From the NCBI GenBank assembly GCA_904502265.1, contig CAJGDT010000002.1:1-30685 (forward strand): a stretch of DNA of 30,685 nt. The letters are read 5' to 3'. Shown in pieces: positions 16,114 through 24,025 of this stretch. Within the stretch, counting starts at the first letter, position 1; every line of letters begins with the position of its first letter. The position numbers were made by a program, and so were the translations under genes. Origin of the DNA: an uncultured Barnesiella sp. (GTDB lineage Bacteria; Bacteroidota; Bacteroidia; Bacteroidales; Barnesiellaceae_A). Below the pieces are notes generated by a model that was given only the letters and a program-made list of their open reading frames with translations, was not told where the DNA came from and did not search any database.

Positions 16114-18045
16114 ATGAAAAAATTTGCTGCTTTTTTGCTCACAAGCATTCTTACTATTGGTAGCATGTCTGCTCAACCCGTAGTATTGGAGTACAACTTT
16201 AATGAAGGTGATAGAACCGGCATTACTTTCTACGACGTAGACCAACTTACCCCTTCATCTTTCATGAAAAGCATTGGTTTTGCTGTAGATAATCCTTGGA
16301 TACTCATTCGCGATAGTAATACAAGCAAGGATATGTTTATTGGTAGCACTTCGCAATATACCCCCGCAGGACAAGCCAATGACTGGATGGTATTGCCCGC
16401 AGTAGAGGTTCGCTACGAAAACATGATGTTGGCTTGGAAGTCACAAGCTTTCATGGCCAACCAACGTGATGGATTGAAAATATTTATCTCAACCAAAGGC
16501 AACCAACCCTCTGACTTCCCCACTGAACCTGCTTGGGAAATTGCCGAGGAGGAGATTGGTGCTACAGAGGACTACTTCGAAGGTGAGTTTATCTCGCACG
16601 AGTTGTCGTTGTCTCAATATGTTGGTAAGACTATTTACATAGCTTTCGTTAATCAAAGCTACAACAAGAGCATTATTGCCGTTGATGACATCAAGGTGTA
16701 CAGCAATGACAAATTTGCCGTTAAACCCAACTTGGGCAATATCGTACAAGAAGTTGAACATGTAACCTTCTCAGGCCAAATCTTCAACTATCAATACGAC
16801 AACATTAATGAAGTTGCCGTAACATTGGAGTATGGCGATAAGAGCATTAGCGAAACTATCAGCAACCTCAACATTGCTCGTGGCGAAAGTGCTCCTTTCA
16901 CACTCAAGCACCAAATGCCCATCAACCTCAATGAGACTATCAACTATAAGCTCCACGCAACTGTTGGAAACGACAACTATGGCTACTGCTGGTCGGTAAC
17001 CAACTCATTCCGTCGTCGCGTTGTTATTGAGGAGCATACCGGTATAAAATGTAGCTACTGCCCCCTTGGCATTTGGGCTATCGACTCTATCAAAGAGATT
17101 GCTCCCGATAACGTTGCTCCTATTGCTGTACAATGCGCCCAATTGGGTAGTATAAACCTTCTTGTAGAGGACTACACAGGAGCACTTTTCTCAAATGGTC
17201 TCACAGCCTACCCCGTAGCTTGGATTGACCGTCGTTACGCATCGACACCCACAGGTAATGGCAATGGCTTCCACTTTGACGACGAGGCTTCATGGATTTC
17301 ACTCTTCAACAAGCAACTCAATCAAGCTCCCGAAGCCGGTGTAACTGTTACTGCTACATTGAGCGAAGACAAGACTACTATTATCGCCGAGACAAAAGTT
17401 CGCACTGCTGTAGATAAGACCGGCCTCGACTGGCGCGTGGTTTATGCCCTCACAGAGGATAGCGTTACAGGCTACTTCCAATCGAACAGCTACTCGGGTA
17501 ACAAGAACTATGTAGGTGGCTGGGAGAAAAAACCCCAAAGCGTTGAGGTTGAGATGAACGACCTTGCTCGCGGTATATATCCCAACTTCTATGGTGAGGA
17601 AGGCAGCCTTCCCTCAACAATGAGCGCCGGTGTTGTAGAGACATACAGCTACACTATCGAGATACCTTTCACCAAGCTCATCGGTGAAAACACTATCGAC
17701 TTTGTACAAAACGTTAAGAACCTCAATATCGTAGCTATGGTAGTTGACGGTAAGACCAAGCGCGTTGTAAATGCCGACAAGGTTCGCGTTAAAGACCTCA
17801 CCGGTATCAATGGCGTTAGCAACGATGCAAACGTTAAATGCATTGCCGAAAAGGGCGCTGTAAGAGTTATAGCAAACGATAATGCTACCATGACTGCCAC
17901 ATTGATAGCTCTCGATGGTCGCACTCTTGCTACTACAACCGGCCGTGGCACTGCTACACTCAATGCTACCGGATACCAAGGCATAGCACTTGTACAAGTG
18001 GTAGCCAATGGTGCTGTTGAGGTAACAAAAGTTATCGTGCGATAA
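16114..18045 (+). CDS. Secreted Omp28-like protein with thioredoxin-type CxxC and T9SS sorting domain
   Basis: A 643-residue exported protein. The start at 16114 begins a clear signal peptide (MKKFAAFLLTSILTIGSMSAQ). Residues about 22-200 resemble a cleaved-adhesin/choice-of-anchor-J beta-sandwich (YNFNEGDRTGITFYDVD, NDWMVLPAVEV, IIAVDDIKVY). Around residues 305-330 comes the Omp28-type thioredoxin-like segment EEHTGIKCSYCPLGIWAID with Cys313 and Cys316. The last roughly 70 residues are a T9SS sorting domain (VRVIANDNATMTATLIALDG, GYQGIALVQVV, EVTKVIVR). The family is surface-exposed or secreted in Porphyromonas-like bacteria; a redox or adhesion role is inferred only from the domains. The gene has its own promoter and ends in a convergent hairpin. 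Confidence 0.87.
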   Translation: MKKFAAFLLTSILTIGSMSAQPVVLEYNFNEGDRTGITFYDVDQLTPSSFMKSIGFAVDNPWILIRDSNTSKDMFIGSTSQYTPAGQANDWMVLPAVEVRYENMMLAWKSQAFMANQRDGLKIFISTKGNQPSDFPTEPAWEIAEEEIGATEDYFEGEFISHELSLSQYVGKTIYIAFVNQSYNKSIIAVDDIKVYSNDKFAVKPNLGNIVQEVEHVTFSGQIFNYQYDNINEVAVTLEYGDKSISETISNLNIARGESAPFTLKHQMPINLNETINYKLHATVGNDNYGYCWSVTNSFRRRVVIEEHTGIKCSYCPLGIWAIDSIKEIAPDNVAPIAVQCAQLGSINLLVEDYTGALFSNGLTAYPVAWIDRRYASTPTGNGNGFHFDDEASWISLFNKQLNQAPEAGVTVTATLSEDKTTIIAETKVRTAVDKTGLDWRVVYALTEDSVTGYFQSNSYSGNKNYVGGWEKKPQSVEVEMNDLARGIYPNFYGEEGSLPSTMSAGVVETYSYTIEIPFTKLIGENTIDFVQNVKNLNIVAMVVDGKTKRVVNADKVRVKDLTGINGVSNDANVKCIAEKGAVRVIANDNATMTATLIALDGRTLATTTGRGTATLNATGYQGIALVQVVANGAVEVTKVIVR

Positions 18046-18069
18046 AGAGATTTTTTTATCAATCATATC

Positions 18070-18115
18070 ATACAACAAGCGAAGCCTTCACAACCGGAGG
18101 CTTCGCTTGTTGTAT
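18070..18115. terminator. Hairpin between the convergent Omp28-like and porin genes
   Basis: Perfect 18-bp stem, arms 18070-18087 and 18098-18115, 10-nt loop. There is no T-run directly after it on either strand, but it is placed where a bidirectional terminator is expected, 24 nt after one stop and 17 nt before the other. Confidence 0.75.
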
Positions 18116-18132
18116 ATACATAATAGTGCAGA

Positions 18133-19422
18133 TTAGAAGTTGTATTGTATCATCGTATTGATACGGTGTGCATCGCCCGATTCACCACTATAATTATGTC
18201 GTGAACCATAGAGGTACTCAATACCTATCTGACAATTGGGGAAAGGTGTATAAAATGCATTGGCTACAACATACTGGCCATAATGATAGGCCGAAGCCGA
18301 TAGCGTAGGTTCGTCGTAAAGTCGACATTGACTATAAGCAGCCGATACAAACAATCTCGGTATAATAGTATATTGCACACCACCTACCAAACCCAGAGCA
18401 TAAGGTGCTACCATCGAGCCATCTCGCTCACCGGGTATGAGGTCATATCCATAGCCTCCCAAGTCATTGAGATAGCTGCCATATCCTCGTCCATACACTC
18501 CTTGCATATAGAATGTAAAGTGTCGCGAGGCTTTAATAACACCACTCAACTGTGTGGCCCAACAAAGGGTAAATCGGTTTTCATCGGCCACAAGGTTGCG
18601 ATAAGAAAGCATACGTAAGAGGTTCGATAATCGTATGTGACTTTGACCATCATCCCATTTATATTGTATATAAGATGGTAAGTCGGGCACACGTTGAGTG
18701 ATAGCATCATTGTAATGAGGATGCGTAGTATAGGTAGCCGATGGGGTCTCAACGGCTACAACCATCTCCCAATTCTCGCCCATTGGTTGCGTATACTGCA
18801 AGAGTGTATTCATAGTAAGCACTGTACCCGAAGGACCCTGAAAATCGATTGTAGGCGGTGCTGCAGCTACATCGCAGAAGGTACTCCATGAACGACCTGC
18901 TCGTAAACGCCACAATTGTATATAGGCTTGTCGCAAGCGCATACCATAGTAACCGGCACCTGTCCCACGAAAGTCACTTTCGATGTAGACCGTAAAGTCA
19001 CCAACTACCGTATTGCGTCCTACTAACTTGAAGAAAAGACGCGAAGTTGATGCATCCATGCTAAATTGATTACGCATATCGGGCTGAGGAGGAGTAGCAA
19101 TAGCTGCTGTAACAAAATCGACATTACGAGCTATACCACCAAATCCCACCGACATTGTTCCCTTTACATATCCACCTATACCCAACGCCACACGCCCTTT
19201 GCGATCGAGAAACAAGAAACGTGGCGCACGAGGATCTTGAAAATGCCTGCCATTGGCTTCATACATAGCCTTTATTACATCATTGGATGTATGATGTTGG
19301 TTATGTTCACTGGTAAGTACCACGGCCGAACGGTGATGTGTAGTATCATTGGGCATCATCTGAGCCATAACTCCCATACACGATGCTGCCAAGAATAGAG
19401 ATGTTATTATCTTCTTTTTCAT
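18133..19422 (-). CDS. DcaP-like outer-membrane porin
   Basis: The ATG at 19422 gives a 429-residue protein with signal peptide MKKKIITSLFLAASCMGVMAQ; the longer reading frame from 19497 would bury this peptide and is rejected. The mature protein is a beta-barrel: FLDRKGRVALGIGGYVKGTM, SRLFFKLVGRNTVVGDFTVY, RLRQAYIQLWRLRAGRSWST and a terminal INTMIQYNF with C-terminal Phe. The pattern near residues 70-220 (flat strands, GRSWSTF, then a loop with FQGPSG) matches DcaP-type porins, which in Acinetobacter pass dicarboxylates and other anions. It is transcribed divergently from the GadC-like antiporter, so the pair may share regulation and serve uptake of the same class of solute. The substrate is not shown by the sequence. 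Confidence 0.8.
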   Translation of the reverse strand: MKKKIITSLFLAASCMGVMAQMMPNDTTHHRSAVVLTSEHNQHHTSNDVIKAMYEANGRHFQDPRAPRFLFLDRKGRVALGIGGYVKGTMSVGFGGIARNVDFVTAAIATPPQPDMRNQFSMDASTSRLFFKLVGRNTVVGDFTVYIESDFRGTGAGYYGMRLRQAYIQLWRLRAGRSWSTFCDVAAAPPTIDFQGPSGTVLTMNTLLQYTQPMGENWEMVVAVETPSATYTTHPHYNDAITQRVPDLPSYIQYKWDDGQSHIRLSNLLRMLSYRNLVADENRFTLCWATQLSGVIKASRHFTFYMQGVYGRGYGSYLNDLGGYGYDLIPGERDGSMVAPYALGLVGGVQYTIIPRLFVSAAYSQCRLYDEPTLSASAYHYGQYVVANAFYTPFPNCQIGIEYLYGSRHNYSGESGDAHRINTMIQYNF

Positions 19423-19532
19423 AAGTAAATAAATTGAATGATTTACATCCAAAACAAGAGAGCATATTGTAAAGTTTAATAAACCATTATTCGGCATCGT
19501 ACGTTATTAGGGATAAACAATAAAACTGTATT
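19423..19532. promoter_or_regulatory. Divergent intergenic region, porin (-) and antiporter (+)
   Basis: A 110-nt spacer that must hold both promoters. No full TAnnTTTG match was found on either strand. A short inverted repeat GTTTA-A-TAAAC (19474-19484) lies near its centre and could be a binding site, although it is short enough to be chance. Confidence 0.3.
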
Positions 19533-21008
19533 ATGGCAAATATTGGAAAAACCGCAAAGTTGAGTGTAGCAACACTCGCTATCATGAACGTAACGGCAGT
19601 AGTATCGTTACGCGGACTCCCCGCCGAAGCGGAGTATGGCATAAGCTCGGCTTTTTACTATCTCTTTGCCGCATTGGTATTTCTCATTCCTACGGCACTC
19701 GTAGCAGCCGAACTGGCCGCCATGTTCTCCAACAAACAAGGCGGTGTATTTCGCTGGGTGGGAGAAGCCTTTGGCAAACGGATGGGCTTCCTGGCAATAT
19801 GGTTGCAATGGGTCGAAAGCACCATTTGGTACCCTACGGTACTCACTTTTGGAGCAGTTTCCTTGGCTTTTATAGGTATGGATAGTACTCATGACATGAC
19901 ACTTGCATCCAACCGCATGTACACCCTTGTGGTGGTACTTATAATCTACTGGTTGGCAACATTTATTTCGCTCAAAGGTATGTCGTGGGTGGGTCGTGTA
20001 TCCAAAATTGGCGGACTTGTAGGTACTATTATCCCTGCCGGCTTGTTGGTGGTGCTGGCAATCATCTATCTGGCCACCGGAGGCAAGTCACAAATGGATT
20101 TCAGTGGTAATTTTTTTCCCGACCTAAGTAACTTCAACAACCTTGTACTGGCGGCCGGTATATTCCTCTTCTATGCCGGTATGGAGATGGGTGGTATACA
20201 CGTACAAGAGGTAGATAATCCCTCGCGAAACTATCCCCGAGCAGTCTTTATCGGCTCACTTATAACGGTACTTATCTTCGTATTGGGTACATTCTCACTG
20301 GGTATTATCATTCCCAAGAGCGAGATAAATCTCACACAAAGCCTATTGGTGGGTTTTGACCGCTACCTGACTTATGTCAAGGCATCATGGCTCTCGCCTG
20401 TAATAGCCATAGCGTTGGCATTCGGTGTGTTGGCAGGAGTGCTCACCTGGGTGGCTGGTCCATCAAAGGGTATCTTTGCCGTAGGTCGCGCCGGTTATCT
20501 GCCTCCATTCTTCCAGAAGACCAACAGCCGCGGTGTACAACGCAACATCCTGTTTATTCAAGGCGGTATTGTTACACTGTTAGGATTACTATTTGTTGTT
20601 ATGCCCTCGGTACAAAGTTTCTACCAAATCCTCTCGCAACTCACCGTATTGTTATACCTCATCATGTACTTGTTGATGTTCGCCGCAGCCATCTACTTGC
20701 GCTACAACATGAAAAAGGCACAACGCCCCTTCCGCATCGGTAATAGTGGTAATATGCTCATGTGGATAGTTGCAGGCATAGGCTTTCTCGGCTCACTACT
20801 GGCATTCGTGTTGAGCTTCATCCCTCCCGGACAAATCGCCGTAGGTAGCAAAACCGTATGGTATGCCGTATTGGTAATAGGTTGTATCGTTGTGGTAGCC
20901 GCTCCGCTCATCATCTATGCCCTACGCAAACCCGAGTGGCGCGACCCGGCGGCAAACTTTGAGCCCTTCCATTGGGAAGAAAACCCCTCGACCGAGAATA
21001 AAAAGTGA
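19533..21008 (+). CDS. APC-family amino-acid antiporter, GadC-like
   Basis: A 491-residue inner-membrane protein with about 12 hydrophobic segments. Features of the glutamate:GABA antiporter branch of the APC superfamily include a first helix region ending GLPAEAEYGISS, AAELAAMFSNKQGGVFRWVG, and WVAGPSKGIFAVGRAGYLPP near residues 308-327, which parallels the GPSKG...LPP motif of GadC. GadC exchanges external glutamate for internal GABA and consumes protons, giving acid resistance. In Bacteroides, gadC commonly sits beside glutamate decarboxylase and glutaminase genes; neither is present here. The C-terminus is short and hydrophilic (EPFHWEENPSTENKK). Another amino-acid specificity is quite possible, so I give no symbol. 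Confidence 0.85.
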   Translation: MANIGKTAKLSVATLAIMNVTAVVSLRGLPAEAEYGISSAFYYLFAALVFLIPTALVAAELAAMFSNKQGGVFRWVGEAFGKRMGFLAIWLQWVESTIWYPTVLTFGAVSLAFIGMDSTHDMTLASNRMYTLVVVLIIYWLATFISLKGMSWVGRVSKIGGLVGTIIPAGLLVVLAIIYLATGGKSQMDFSGNFFPDLSNFNNLVLAAGIFLFYAGMEMGGIHVQEVDNPSRNYPRAVFIGSLITVLIFVLGTFSLGIIIPKSEINLTQSLLVGFDRYLTYVKASWLSPVIAIALAFGVLAGVLTWVAGPSKGIFAVGRAGYLPPFFQKTNSRGVQRNILFIQGGIVTLLGLLFVVMPSVQSFYQILSQLTVLLYLIMYLLMFAAAIYLRYNMKKAQRPFRIGNSGNMLMWIVAGIGFLGSLLAFVLSFIPPGQIAVGSKTVWYAVLVIGCIVVVAAPLIIYALRKPEWRDPAANFEPFHWEENPSTENKK

Positions 21009-21085
21009 TAAGGCATTATTATAAGAAAGCATATAGATTAAGAAAGCCTCTTGCCGGAAGTAAATAAGATTATTTCTATACCTAT

Positions 21086-21127
21086 AATAGTCCGTTGTGG
21101 TTAGGAACTACAACGGATTATTTTTTT
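21086..21127 (+). terminator. Terminator of the GadC-like gene
   Basis: Arms 21091-21101 and 21107-21117 pair with one G-U wobble, a short loop, and further A-T pairing outside (21086-21089). The right arm is followed by TTA and a run of seven T. It isolates the antiporter gene from the efflux operon. Confidence 0.85.
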
Positions 21128-21154
21128 GTGAATGGATAAAAATTGTAGATTTTA

Positions 21155-21185
21155 TTTGCATAATAAAATTTTCTTCATACTTTTG
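21155..21185 (+). promoter_or_regulatory. Promoter of the TetR-efflux operon
   Basis: TTTG (21155-21158), a 19-nt spacer, then TACTTTTG (21178-21185): a complete match to the Bacteroidetes TTTG-N19-TAnnTTTG pattern, 43 nt before the tetR ATG. This is the clearest promoter in the window. Confidence 0.8.
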
Positions 21186-21199
21186 CATTAACAAAATTG

Positions 21200-21217
21200 T
21201 TAAACAATATTGTTTAA
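21200..21217. promoter_or_regulatory. Perfect 18-bp palindrome, probable TetR operator
   Basis: TTAAACAATATTGTTTAA is identical to its reverse complement. It lies 14 nt downstream of the -7 box and 11 nt before the tetR start codon, where a bound dimer would block transcription. A partial copy, AACAAAATTGTT, overlaps its left end (21190-21201). The position next to a TetR gene makes autoregulation the obvious reading. Confidence 0.75.
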
Positions 21218-21228
21218 TAGCAAAAACG

Positions 21229-21855
21229 ATGGATAATAAAGAAAAGCAGAACAAAGAATATCAAATACTTATCGCTGCCGAGCAGGAGTTTTTGACAAAG
21301 GGCTACGATGGGGCACGTACTACCTCGATAGCAAAAGCCGCAGGAGTTACCCATGCCATGCTGCACTACTACTTCCGCACCAAAGAGCAACTATTCGAAC
21401 GCATCGTTGATGAGAAGTTTGCCACGATGTCGCACTCAATGTTCGCAATTATGGGCGACCCATCGCTACCGATTATTGAGCGTATCAAGGGTGGTATCTC
21501 TGCCCATTTTGACTTTGTTGCCGAAAACCCTCTCTTACCCCGCTTTATAATTAACGAAATCGTTACCCGACCCGAACACTACGAGGTATTATATAAGCGC
21601 ATATCCTTGATTGTTGAGACGATTTTTCATGATTTACAATTCGAAGTAAATCGAGCCGCCGAGCGTGGTGAAATGGAAAGGGTCGACGTAAAGATGATAC
21701 TCATCAGCATCATGTCGATGAACATCTTTACCTTCCTCGCATATCCGTTTATGGAACCCCTGATGGGCGAGTTGATGGCCGACCGCGACAAATTCTTGGC
21801 AGCACGTAAGGCTGAAAACATTGAAACCATTATGAAACGAATCAAAAAGCAATAA
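21229..21855 (+). CDS. TetR/AcrR-family transcriptional repressor
   Basis: A 208-residue protein starting at the ATG 21229; the frame extends upstream, but that part crosses the promoter and operator and does not look like protein. Residues about 12-55 form the TetR helix-turn-helix: ILIAAEQEFLTKGYDGARTT, SIAKAAGVTHAMLHYYFRTK. The C-terminal helical part would bind a small-molecule inducer and form the dimer interface. It is the first gene of the seven-gene efflux operon, with tolC 3 nt downstream, so it most likely senses the exported compound or a related signal and represses the whole operon through the palindrome at 21200-21217. Confidence 0.93.
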   Translation: MDNKEKQNKEYQILIAAEQEFLTKGYDGARTTSIAKAAGVTHAMLHYYFRTKEQLFERIVDEKFATMSHSMFAIMGDPSLPIIERIKGGISAHFDFVAENPLLPRFIINEIVTRPEHYEVLYKRISLIVETIFHDLQFEVNRAAERGEMERVDVKMILISIMSMNIFTFLAYPFMEPLMGELMADRDKFLAARKAENIETIMKRIKKQ

Positions 21856-21858
21856 GTT

Positions 21859-23136
21859 ATGAAACAGACTTTACTTACACTGCTCGTTGCTGTGTGTGTA
21901 ACAAGTACAGGTGCGCAATCGCTGGACGAATGTCGTCGTCTTGCACAAGAGCACTACCCCGAGATAAGGCAATACGACCTTATTTCACAGACCGAGCAGT
22001 ACAACCTTTCAAATGCATCACGAGCATGGATACCACAGGTAATGCTCTCGGGGCAGGCTACCTATCAATCGGCAACTCCCACCTACCCCGAAGTACTCAG
22101 CTCGATATTGCAAGCCAACGGTCTTGAAATGGTAGGTATACGCAAAGACCAATATAAAGTAGCCATCGATGTGACTCAAAACATTTGGGATGGAGGTGTG
22201 TCAAAAGCCAATCGTGCCATTGCCGAGGCTGAAGCCTCAGAACAACGTAGTCGCGTGGATGTCTCGTTATACGACCTACAAGCACGAGTAGACAATATAT
22301 ACTTTGGTATCTTACTTCTTGATGAACGCCATGCACAAACCCAAGCTTTCATAGAAGTATTAGAGAGTAATCTCGCACGCATGCGTACATATTATAATAA
22401 TGGCATTGCAATGCAAGCCGACGTCGATGCTATTGAGGCAGAACTCCTATCGGCACGTCAAACACTCGGACAAGTTGAGTCGTCGCGTACAAGCTATCGC
22501 CATATATTGGAGGTATTTATCGGACAGCAACTTACATCGGAAGTGTTGGAGCGACCCTCTATGCCGGAGGTAACTTCACGCATTTCAGCACGGCCGGAGT
22601 TAACATTGTTCGAGGCACAAGAGAACAAGCTGGAAGCACAACGCAGGGCTATAAACGCCTCTGTCATGCCCCGCTTCACAGCTTTTGCTCAGGGGTATTA
22701 TGGCTATCCGGGCATGGACATGTTTAAGAGTATGGTATCGTCAGATTGGTCGTTAAATGCTATCGTAGGTGTGCGCATGGCATGGAACATTAGCGCCTTT
22801 TATACGCAGAAAAACAACCTCGAAAAACTCAACATTGCCAAGCAACAGATTGCCGTGCAACGCGATGTATTTCTCTTTAATACACAGATGCAGACAACAC
22901 AAGACGATGGCGAAATAGCCCGACTGCAGAAGGCTGTCGAGGACGATGGACGCATTGTCGAATTGCGTCGCAGGGTACGTGTGGCAGCCGAGTCGCAACT
23001 GGAAAACGGAGTGATTGATGCAACCGACCTGTTGCGTAAAATTACCGACGAGACCAATGCCATGCTTGCTCGCAGCACCCACGAAATAGAACTTTTACAA
23101 GCTACATACAGACTAAAAACAACGCTAAATCAATAA
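21859..23136 (+). CDS. TolC-family outer-membrane efflux protein
   Basis: A 425-residue protein with signal peptide (MKQTLLTLLVAVCVTSTGAQ) followed by SLDECRRLAQEHYPEIRQYD, the usual start of outer-membrane efflux proteins. Two OEP repeats are visible, each with long helices (about 95-215 and 270-420), for example IWDGGVSKANRAIAEAEASE and AWNISAFYTQKNNLEKLNIA. It would form the trimeric outer-membrane exit duct. It begins 3 nt after tetR and ends 3 nt before the adaptor gene, so the three-part pump is encoded as one unit. The length is normal for the family. Confidence 0.93.
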   Translation: MKQTLLTLLVAVCVTSTGAQSLDECRRLAQEHYPEIRQYDLISQTEQYNLSNASRAWIPQVMLSGQATYQSATPTYPEVLSSILQANGLEMVGIRKDQYKVAIDVTQNIWDGGVSKANRAIAEAEASEQRSRVDVSLYDLQARVDNIYFGILLLDERHAQTQAFIEVLESNLARMRTYYNNGIAMQADVDAIEAELLSARQTLGQVESSRTSYRHILEVFIGQQLTSEVLERPSMPEVTSRISARPELTLFEAQENKLEAQRRAINASVMPRFTAFAQGYYGYPGMDMFKSMVSSDWSLNAIVGVRMAWNISAFYTQKNNLEKLNIAKQQIAVQRDVFLFNTQMQTTQDDGEIARLQKAVEDDGRIVELRRRVRVAAESQLENGVIDATDLLRKITDETNAMLARSTHEIELLQATYRLKTTLNQ

Positions 23137-23139
23137 GAT

Positions 23140-24024
23140 ATGAAACGAATGGTATATATCTGCGCTACGATACTCGCTGTATCATGTGGCACAAAAACTG
23201 AGTTCGATGCACAAGGTACATTTGAGGCTACCGAGGTAGTCGTGTCGGCTGAAGCGAACGGAAAAATTCTCAATTTTGACATTGAAGAGGGTATGACAAT
23301 CGAGGCAAATAAGACAATAGGCACTATTGACAGCCTGCAACTCTATCTGCAACGTAAACAGCTCACTGCCCAACAATCGGCACTCCTTGGTTCGCGACCC
23401 GACATAAAAAAGCAAGTGGCTTCGTTACGCGAACAGATTGCCAAGCAAAAGAGCGAACTGAAACGTGTTGAAAATATGCTTCGTGATGGTGCTGCAACAC
23501 AAAAGCAATATGACGACATCAATGCTCATGTCAAGGTGTTGGAAAGTCAACTCGAAGCCACACTATCGACACTCGACAAAAACACTACAACTATCAACAA
23601 CAACTCAACGGCGATGGAGGCACAAATCGCCGCACTCAACGACCGTATATCAAAGTGTCGTATCACCTCTCCCGTAGATGGTACAGTGCTGGTGAAATAT
23701 GCCCAAGCCGGAGAACTTGCAAGCATGGGCAAACCTCTGATGAAGATTGCCGACCTCGACAACATCTACCTCCGTGCATACTTCACTTCCGACCAACTTG
23801 CCCATATTAAGTTGGGGGATACAGTTAAGGTTATTGCCGATTTTGGTGGTGAAGAGCGATATGACTATGAGGGCCGTATTGCATGGATCTCGTCAGAGAG
23901 TGAGTTTACTCCCAAGACCATCCAAACAAAGGACTCGCGTGCCAATCTGGTATATGCCGTAAAGATTGCAGTAAAGAATGATGGCCGATTAAAGATTGGC
24001 TTAGCCGGTGAAGTAGTGTTGTAA
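23140..24024 (+). CDS. HlyD-family periplasmic adaptor (YbhG-like), probable lipoprotein
   Basis: A 294-residue protein. The N-terminus MKRMVYICATILAVSCGT has a plausible lipobox ending at Cys16, so it is probably lipid-anchored. The barrel-sandwich half-motif AEANGKILNFDIEEGMTIEA comes next, then a coiled-coil hairpin (about residues 65-165, LREQIAKQKSELKRVENMLR), then the second lipoyl half SPVDGTVLVKYAQAGELASM and the beta-barrel IYLRAYFTSDQLAHIKLGD. It links the ABC permease to the TolC-type duct, as YbhG does in E. coli. It ends 1 nt before the first ATPase gene. Confidence 0.92.
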   Translation: MKRMVYICATILAVSCGTKTEFDAQGTFEATEVVVSAEANGKILNFDIEEGMTIEANKTIGTIDSLQLYLQRKQLTAQQSALLGSRPDIKKQVASLREQIAKQKSELKRVENMLRDGAATQKQYDDINAHVKVLESQLEATLSTLDKNTTTINNNSTAMEAQIAALNDRISKCRITSPVDGTVLVKYAQAGELASMGKPLMKIADLDNIYLRAYFTSDQLAHIKLGDTVKVIADFGGEERYDYEGRIAWISSESEFTPKTIQTKDSRANLVYAVKIAVKNDGRLKIGLAGEVVL

Positions 24025-24025
24025 C

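Noticed and set aside
19423..19497. 25-residue N-terminal extension of the porin
   Set aside because: It would place residues ahead of a clear signal peptide that starts at 19422.
21097..21228. 44-residue N-terminal extension of the TetR protein
   Set aside because: It starts inside the upstream terminator and crosses the promoter and operator; TetR proteins start close to the helix-turn-helix.
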